This document shows, one piece after another, positions 51,757 through 56,654 of a DNA stretch of 56,654 bases (within the stretch, counting starts at the first letter, position 1; every line of letters begins with the position of its first letter). The DNA is taken from the NCBI GenBank assembly GCA_020687485.1, contig JAJEQR010000023.1:1-56654 (forward strand), read 5' to 3'. The translations under genes were made by a program, and so were the position numbers. The stretch comes from Hominifimenecus microfluidus (GTDB lineage Bacteria > Bacillota > Clostridia > Lachnospirales > Lachnospiraceae). The notes under the pieces were generated by a model that was not told the origin of the DNA, made no database searches, and saw nothing but the letters and a program-made list of their open reading frames with translations.

Positions 51757-52812
51757 ATGACAGTGAAAGAAAAAAAGAAGAATGAAACGAAAAAAATGAT
51801 AGGAGAGATCGCAATCCTGTTGATTCTGATGGGATTGACGTTCTCTGTCCTGCTGAGGGACCAGAATCTGGGGGAAGTGGTTGAGTCCGTATTTTCCGTA
51901 CGGAAGCGTTGGCTGATCCCGGCGCTTCTCTGTATGGGTGTATACATATTCTGCGGCGGTCTGTGTATTCGCGTCATGCAGCATGGACTGGGACATAAGA
52001 TGTCGATCGCGAGGTGTTTCAAGTACTCTTTTGTAGAGTTCTACTTCAGCGCGATCACACCTTCCAGCACCGGCGGCCAGCCGATGCAGCTTGTGTATAT
52101 GAAGAAAGACGGCTACAACGTATCAGAATCCTCAGTGATTCTGGTTGCGATCACGGCGATGTACAAGCTCGCATTTGTATTGCTGTGTCTGGTGATGTTT
52201 GCGCTGAATTATAATTATATATCAGGGCAGATCAATGAGGTTCACGTGATGTTCGTGCTGGGCCTGATTCTGGATGTCGGTATGGTGCTGCTGCTGGGCT
52301 TGCTGCTCTTCTCGCACCGGGCGATCCGCTTTCTTGCGAGAGGTGGCGTGCATCTTCTTGTGAAGCTGCATCTGGTAAAGACGCCGGAGAAGAAGCTGGC
52401 TTCCGTTGACCGGATCATTGAGCAGTACCGGGAGTGTTCGGAGTTCGTACGGACGCATCCGATGATTATTCTGCGAACCTTTGGGGTATTGACAGTTCAG
52501 AGAATTGCGATTATTGCTGTTCCGTATTTCGTCTATCGTTCCTTTGGATTCCATGGATACAGTTTCATTCAGATTTTTACGACGCAGCTTCTGCTGACGC
52601 TGAGTGTAGAGATGCTTCCGCTCCCTGGTTCCGTCGGGGCCAGTGAGAGCGCGTTTCTGATTCTGTTCGGACCGATCTTCACAGAAGATCAGATCTATTC
52701 TGCGATTCTTCTTTCACGCGGAATCAGTTTCTACCTGATGTTGCTCCTGGCAGGGCTCTATATTATCGGACTCCATTTCTTTTATACCTTTCTGGATAAA
52801 AGAAAAAAGTAA
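51757..52812 (+). CDS. Flippase-like UPF0104 / MprF N-domain-like membrane protein
   Basis: A 351-residue polytopic membrane protein of the lysylphosphatidylglycerol synthase transmembrane region/UPF0104 family. Family marks are FKYSFVEFYFSAITPSSTGG and LSVEMLPLPGSVGASESAFL. These domains move lipids across the membrane. The aminoacyl-transferase domain of MprF is absent. GAGGA lies very close to the ATG at 51757, so a GTG at 51763 is also possible; a longer upstream start is unlikely because a TATACT -10-like box lies just before. Followed by phospholipid synthesis genes. Confidence 0.82.
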   Translation: MTVKEKKKNETKKMIGEIAILLILMGLTFSVLLRDQNLGEVVESVFSVRKRWLIPALLCMGVYIFCGGLCIRVMQHGLGHKMSIARCFKYSFVEFYFSAITPSSTGGQPMQLVYMKKDGYNVSESSVILVAITAMYKLAFVLLCLVMFALNYNYISGQINEVHVMFVLGLILDVGMVLLLGLLLFSHRAIRFLARGGVHLLVKLHLVKTPEKKLASVDRIIEQYRECSEFVRTHPMIILRTFGVLTVQRIAIIAVPYFVYRSFGFHGYSFIQIFTTQLLLTLSVEMLPLPGSVGASESAFLILFGPIFTEDQIYSAILLSRGISFYLMLLLAGLYIIGLHFFYTFLDKRKK

Positions 52813-52842
52813 CAAGTGTTTTAACGTAAGAGGGGGATTTCT

Positions 52843-53499
52843 ATGATTGGTTACTACAATTATTCCGTGATACTGACGTACATAGGACTGGCATCTGCTG
52901 TTTACGGTATGGTTCAGGCAATGTCCTACAATCCGAGGGTTGCGATTCTCTGTCTGATGGTCTGCGGCCTCTGTGATGCCTTTGACGGCGCGATTGCGCG
53001 AACCTGCAAACGCACAGAGGACGAGAAGAGCTTCGGCATGCAGATTGATTCACTCTGCGATCTGATCTGCTTTGGTGTATTTCCGGCGATCATCGGCTAC
53101 GGACTCGGCATTCGTTCCATCGGCGGTTATCTGTGTATGTTCTTCTACATCCTGGCGACGGTGATTCGTCTGGGCTATTTTAATGTGCAGGAGATGAATC
53201 GCGTGCAGCAGGAGGGCGAGGCAAAGCGAAAGTATTATACCGGACTTCCGGTGACGAATGTATCTCTGCTGATTCCCTGCTTTATTCTGCTGGATATTTT
53301 CACGAAGCGTTCGTTCATTCGTCTGTACAATATCGCGTTGCTATTAATCGGAATGGCGTTTTTAAGTAAGATCAAGGTGAGAAAGCTGTACCTTCACGGG
53401 CTGATTGTAGTTGCCTGCCTGAGTTCAATCGTCTTCTTCCTGATTTTCCGCTATGGAGGGAATATCATATGCTTACCTGTCTCTACCACACCTGTATAG
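52843..53499 (+). CDS. pssA: CDP-diacylglycerol-serine O-phosphatidyltransferase
   Basis: A 218-residue CDP-alcohol phosphatidyltransferase, probably PssA, making phosphatidylserine from CDP-diacylglycerol and serine. The catalytic motif is D45-x2-D48-G49-x2-A52-R53, then G65-x3-D69-x3-D73. About six membrane helices. AGAGGGGG precedes the start. The assignment to serine is supported by the overlapping phosphatidylserine decarboxylase gene. Confidence 0.9.
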   Translation: MIGYYNYSVILTYIGLASAVYGMVQAMSYNPRVAILCLMVCGLCDAFDGAIARTCKRTEDEKSFGMQIDSLCDLICFGVFPAIIGYGLGIRSIGGYLCMFFYILATVIRLGYFNVQEMNRVQQEGEAKRKYYTGLPVTNVSLLIPCFILLDIFTKRSFIRLYNIALLLIGMAFLSKIKVRKLYLHGLIVVACLSSIVFFLIFRYGGNIICLPVSTTPV

Positions 53500-54287
53500 G
53501 GCGTTTCATCCTGAAGTTTTTGACGTGGCCGCCGTTGTCACGGTTGGTCGGGCGTTTCCTGGATACGCGCCTGTCCCGGCGCCTCATTCCGGGATTCATC
53601 CGCCGGAATCATCTGAGTATGAACGACTTTATCGTGGAGGACTGGCCCAGTTTCAACGCATTCTTTACCAGAAAAATTCGTCCGGAAGCCCGGCCGGTGG
53701 ATTTCTCGCCGGAAGCACTGATCTCGCCCTGTGACGGTCTGCTCCGGGTCTATCCGGTGCGGGAAGGCGTTGTCGTGCCGGTCAAGGATGTTCCCTATTC
53801 GCTGGATGCATTGCTCCGGAACAGGGCGCTTGCGAAGGCGTATGAGGGCGGGATGTGTCTCGTCTTTCGCCTGACTCCCAGCCACTATCACCGATATGTC
53901 TATCCGGATGAAGGATATAAGAGCCGGAATGTCTTCCTTCCCGGTGTCCTTCATACGGTGCAGCCCATTGCGACGGAGGCTGTATCGGTCTACCGCGAAA
54001 ACTGCCGCGAATACACCCTGCTTCACACGGAACATTTCGGCACGATCACCTTCATGGAGGTGGGTGCGATGATGGTCGGACGCATCTGTAACTATCAGGA
54101 AGAAGGCCATTTCCGTAAAGGTGAGGAGAAGGGACGTTTCGAATTCGGCGGTTCTACGATTGTTCTTCTGGTGCAGAAGGATAAAGTGAAGCTGAGAAGC
54201 GACTGGAAGGAGTCTCTCATGCAGGAGCAGGAAGTTCCCGTTCACATGGGAGAGCGGGTCGGACGTGCGATAAATCTAGTGAAATAA
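53469..54287 (+). CDS. psd: Phosphatidylserine decarboxylase proenzyme
   Basis: A 272-residue proenzyme that converts phosphatidylserine to phosphatidylethanolamine. Self-cleavage at GGST (227-230) makes S229 the pyruvoyl group. Other motifs are SPCDGLLRVYPV, LTPSHYHRYVYPDEG and FMEVGAMMVGRI. It starts within pssA (31-base overlap) with GGAGGG upstream, so PssA and Psd are made together. Convergent with murG. Confidence 0.95.
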   Translation: MLTCLYHTCIGRFILKFLTWPPLSRLVGRFLDTRLSRRLIPGFIRRNHLSMNDFIVEDWPSFNAFFTRKIRPEARPVDFSPEALISPCDGLLRVYPVREGVVVPVKDVPYSLDALLRNRALAKAYEGGMCLVFRLTPSHYHRYVYPDEGYKSRNVFLPGVLHTVQPIATEAVSVYRENCREYTLLHTEHFGTITFMEVGAMMVGRICNYQEEGHFRKGEEKGRFEFGGSTIVLLVQKDKVKLRSDWKESLMQEQEVPVHMGERVGRAINLVK

Positions 54288-54387
54288 GAGTACAAAGCTA
54301 TGGGATGGCAATTTTCGGTCAGAGCAGATATTTATCCCCGGTGTGCATGGGGATGACTTCATGAAATTGTGGATAAAAGAAAATGAA

Positions 54388-54430
54388 AACGAGGGAGTGT
54401 GGATATCGTGTTCCACACTCCCTCGTTGTA
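54388..54430 (-). terminator. Terminator after murG (convergent region)
   Basis: A perfect 16-bp stem (54388-54403 with 54412-54427), loop of eight. On the minus strand it is followed by a T-rich stretch (TTTTCATTTTCTTTT), ending the murG transcript. It may also act on psd. Confidence 0.8.
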
Positions 54431-54490
54431 TATAAGTCTGTATTGTATCGAGCCGGATATTTGCTGCTTCGCTGCAGCTGCCTTTTCCGC

Positions 54491-55558
54491 CTACTTCTCG
54501 CACAGACTGTCCAGAAGTTCCACAATCGTCTGTACGGCATTGCCGAGATTGCTCTTCTCCATGGCTGTCCGATATTCTTCTCTTGTCTCATACAGGTGGT
54601 GAATGCGGGCAAGAAGAACTTCATCTGTGATTTCCTCTTCCTGCAGCACATCGGAGAAGCCCTGCTTCCGAAAGCTCTCCGCGTTCAGCAGCTGGTCGCC
54701 GCGGCTTGCAGCAGCGGAAAGCGGGATCAGGAGCGCCGGCTTGCGAAGCGCCAGCAGCTCGCAGATGGCGTTCGCTCCGGCACGGGAGATTACGATATCT
54801 GCGGTGGCGAACAGATCCTTCAGTTCTTCGCTGACATAACCATACTGTACATAACCGGGAGTTCCCTTCAGGGATTCATCCACGTTCTTCTTGCCGCAGA
54901 TATGAATCACCTGAAATTCCTTCAGAAGTTCAGGAAGAATGTTCCGCACGGCGGTATTTACCGCAACGGAACCGAGACTGCCGCCGATAATCAGAAGCAC
55001 AGGCTTGTCCGGTGTAAATCCTGCGATTTCAAGGCCCTTCAGGCGGGAGCCGGACAGCAACTCCTCGCGGATCGGGCAACCGGTTACGATCGCCTTTCCT
55101 TCCGGAAGGTTCTTCAGTGTCTCCGGGAAGTTGCAGCAGATCTTCGCAGCGGAAGGAATGCTCAGCTTGTTTGCCAGGCCGGGCGTCATGTCGGACTCAT
55201 GGATTACTGCAGGGATCTTGCACTTCTTTGCAGCAAAAATCACGGGAACCGATACGAAACCGCCCTTTGAGAAAACAACGTCCGGCTTGTATGTTTTTAA
55301 TAGCTTCTTCGCTTCGCCAAAGCCTTTTAAGACGCGGAACGGGTCTGTAAAGTTCTTCCAGTCGAAGTAACGGCGAAGCTTGCCGGATGAGATTCCATCG
55401 TAGGGAATCCCGGCGTCTTCCACGAGCTGCTTCTCCATACCGTTCTTTGAGCCGATGTAGCGGACTTCATAGCCGTGTGCTTTCAGCAGCGGCAGAAGTG
55501 CCAGGTTCGGGGTTACGTGACCGGCAGTGCCGCCGCCGGTTAATACAATGCGTTTCAT
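54491..55558 (-). CDS. murG: UDP-GlcNAc: lipid I N-acetylglucosaminyltransferase
   Basis: The 355-residue MurG adds GlcNAc to lipid I to form lipid II at the inner membrane face. The first glycine loop TGGGTAGHVTPNLAL (about 7-21), the second loop LLIIGGSLGS and the UDP-GlcNAc site SRAGANAICELLAL are all present, along with FSKGGFVSVP and HESDMTPGLANKL. It lies apart from the usual mur/dcw cluster and follows the TSCPD gene by nine bases on the same strand, with AGGAGGAAGT as ribosome site. Confidence 0.95.
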   Translation of the reverse strand: MKRIVLTGGGTAGHVTPNLALLPLLKAHGYEVRYIGSKNGMEKQLVEDAGIPYDGISSGKLRRYFDWKNFTDPFRVLKGFGEAKKLLKTYKPDVVFSKGGFVSVPVIFAAKKCKIPAVIHESDMTPGLANKLSIPSAAKICCNFPETLKNLPEGKAIVTGCPIREELLSGSRLKGLEIAGFTPDKPVLLIIGGSLGSVAVNTAVRNILPELLKEFQVIHICGKKNVDESLKGTPGYVQYGYVSEELKDLFATADIVISRAGANAICELLALRKPALLIPLSAAASRGDQLLNAESFRKQGFSDVLQEEEITDEVLLARIHHLYETREEYRTAMEKSNLGNAVQTIVELLDSLCEK

Positions 55559-55567
55559 GACTTCCTC

Positions 55568-55816
55568 CTAGTGGGACTGCTGATACTCGCTCAGTGCCTT
55601 CGCCAGCTGATCGGGACATGAAGTCGGCTTGAAGCCGCAGCGGATGCCGGACATGCGCTTGATCGCTTCGTCTACATCCATACCTTCTACCAGACGCGCA
55701 ACGCCCTGGGTGTTGCCGCTGCAGCCACCCATGAATTGAACGCCCGTTACTTTACCGTCCTTTACGTCGAACTGAATTGCCTGGGCACAGACGCCCTTGG
55801 TTCTATATGTGTTCAC
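55568..55816 (-). CDS. TSCPD domain protein (TIGR03905-like)
   Basis: An 82-residue protein of a small conserved family with the C-terminal motif TSCPDQLAKAL, related to the TSCPD end of some B12-dependent ribonucleotide reductases. Four cysteines (C9, C33, C60 and C67, in GVCAQ, GGCSG, IRCGF and TSCPD) could bind metal. Function not known. Likely co-transcribed with murG. Confidence 0.88.
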   Translation of the reverse strand: MNTYRTKGVCAQAIQFDVKDGKVTGVQFMGGCSGNTQGVARLVEGMDVDEAIKRMSGIRCGFKPTSCPDQLAKALSEYQQSH

Positions 55817-55971
55817 TTTCTTATCCTCCGTTTCTGTTCTTCTCTGCGGATATCCTCCCTGGCAGATTCACCGGGATGCTCTGCGGATGTTACCTTTTAG
55901 CTTACCCCATACGCCGGGAAAATGCAATGCTTTTGAGGGGAGTTCTCAACTTTCTTCAAACTTTACGTGGG

Positions 55972-56165
55972 GCTCCGCACAAGTCAGGGAAACTGCTTTC
56001 TTGGGGAGTTTACCTCAAACTCTACTGGGGAAGCTCCGCACAAACCAGGGAAACTGCTTTCTTGGGGAGTTTACCTCAAACTCTACTGGGGAAGCTCCGC
56101 ACAAACCAGGGAAACTGCTTTCTTGGGGAATTTACCTCAAACTCTACTGGGGAAGCTCCGCGCAA
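55972..56165. repeat. 61-base tandem repeat, three copies plus part
   Basis: Units start at 55972, 56033 and 56094, with a partial fourth at 56155, each beginning GCTCCGC. Copies are nearly identical (CAAGTCAGG versus CAAACCAGG in the first; one A/G change in the third). The period of 61 excludes coding use. Confidence 0.92.
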
Positions 56166-56273
56166 ACTCCGGGACAAGCCGAACCCATCTTCACACGGCC
56201 ACGGGTGCTGCGTTTCCGGCTCCGGGCCTGCGCGCCTATTAATCGCCAGTCGCCCCGGCGCGCCTCTTCGAGG

Positions 56274-56346
56274 CTTGAACGTGGGGCTTTGTGGCGATCG
56301 CTAGCGCAGCCCTGCGCACGGAATCCTCGCAATGTGTCCGTGTAGA
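56274..56346. repeat. Long inverted repeat, left arm
   Basis: About 73 bases that match the reverse complement of 56581-56654. A 26-base core (56311-56336) is exactly complementary to 56591-56616; the rest differs at a minority of positions. Confidence 0.85.
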
Positions 56347-56580
56347 AGAGGGTCGGCTTTTTCCCGGAGATTACATTGATATCATAACTTTAGGGCATTC
56401 CCTATGACTATCAGGGCTTTAATAATCTCTTTATTTTTCCGATTTACACCATGATACAGATTTGGGATTCATTTGCGCCGGAAATGCCTGTTCTTGCGTT
56501 TTCCGATGTCTTTAACAATTTTCGAAGCCAGTTACTGTGCGCGGCAAAGTTCCCTGCCAGGAAGAAAGCAGAAAAGCGCT

Positions 56581-56654
56581 CGTGTCCGGGCACATTGCGA
56601 GGATTCCGTGCGCAGGCGACGCGCTAGCTGCTGCCACAAAGCTTCATGTTTGAG
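56581..56654. repeat. Long inverted repeat, right arm (runs off the window)
   Basis: Inverse partner of 56274-56346, separated by about 235 bases. Similarity continues to the last base of the window, so the repeat may be longer. It may be a mobile miniature element or a dispersed family. Confidence 0.85.

Larger units (their letters stand above)
55817..56654. other. Non-coding region with repeats at the right edge
   Basis: 838 bases without a credible gene. It contains the tandem 61-base repeat (55972-56165), a GC-rich stretch (56200-56290) and both arms of a long inverted repeat. Reading frames seen here arise from the repeat, which is not a multiple of three and so reads similarly in all frames. 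Confidence 0.7.

Noticed and set aside
55972-56165. Possible CRISPR array
   Set aside because: Repeats are contiguous and 61 bases long with no unique spacers, and there are no cas genes.
55777-56345. Three overlapping plus-strand frames with LLSWGVYLKLYWGSS-like repeats
   Set aside because: They come from the 61-base tandem repeat, which reads alike in all frames; no start site or homology.

Overview
The window looks like a chromosomal segment of a spore-forming Firmicute of class Clostridia, most probably Lachnospiraceae. The evidence is a Gram-positive style holB-ricT-trmN6-rsmI cluster, SpmA/SpmB and a Spo0A-type DNA-binding protein, LPxTG/sortase pili, SipW, a c-di-AMP receptor and strong AGGAGG ribosome sites. 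The species cannot be named from sequence alone.

Layout. (1) 1-870: the last bases of a 23S rRNA gene with no 5S behind it, then a six-tRNA operon (Asp, Val, Thr, Tyr, fMet, Phe) with its own consensus promoter and terminator. (2) 980-7490: a receiver-less Spo0A_C protein, then housekeeping genes for a guanylate-kinase-like protein, DNA polymerase III delta prime, RicT with a long repetitive Arg/Asp-rich tail, TrmN6 and RsmI, and an XRE regulator. (3) 7880-28430: a 20 kb same-strand surface-structure island. It holds a signal peptidase I, a 1716-residue LPMTG tip adhesin, an LPSTG major pilin, a class C sortase, a run of exported TasA-like/SipW-type proteins, SipW itself, a BTAD regulator with what looks like a degenerate GGDEF domain, a transglutaminase-like lipoprotein, and a minimal type-IV-pilus-like set (PilC, four small membrane/pseudopilin-like proteins, PilT). 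(4) 28430-34150: spmA and spmB, normally adjacent, are separated and oriented apart by a three-subunit molybdenum hydroxylase and a beta-carbonic anhydrase. (5) 34190-39430: TcdA, a probable queuine-salvage pair (QueL-like radical SAM enzyme plus YhhQ transporter) behind a long leader, a c-di-AMP receptor, a Nudix hydrolase, a HIT protein and a TRIC-like channel, with a family of short palindromic repeats between genes. (6) 39600-51660: a LysR regulator and a TRAP-transporter catabolic operon (dehydrogenase, isomerase, DctQ, DctM, DctP, Gfo/Idh oxidoreductase), a decayed IS3-family element, then a GntR regulator divergent from a second dehydrogenase-DctP pair, with a clear promoter and palindromic operator. 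(7) 51750-55820: a flippase-like membrane protein, PssA and Psd (phosphatidylethanolamine synthesis), convergent with murG and a TSCPD protein. (8) 55820-56654: non-coding, with a 61-bp tandem repeat and a long inverted repeat that runs off the window.

How it works together: the island probably builds a cell-surface fibre. LepB and SipW remove two kinds of signal peptide, the sortase polymerises pilin and attaches the adhesin, TasA-like subunits may form a second fibre, and the PilC/PilT set could drive assembly, secretion or retraction of a short pseudopilus. The best candidate for an undescribed system is this composite locus. Secondary candidates are a recurring hairpin that carries both terminator-like features and the next gene's Shine-Dalgarno, and the palindromic repeat family between 29 and 39 kb.
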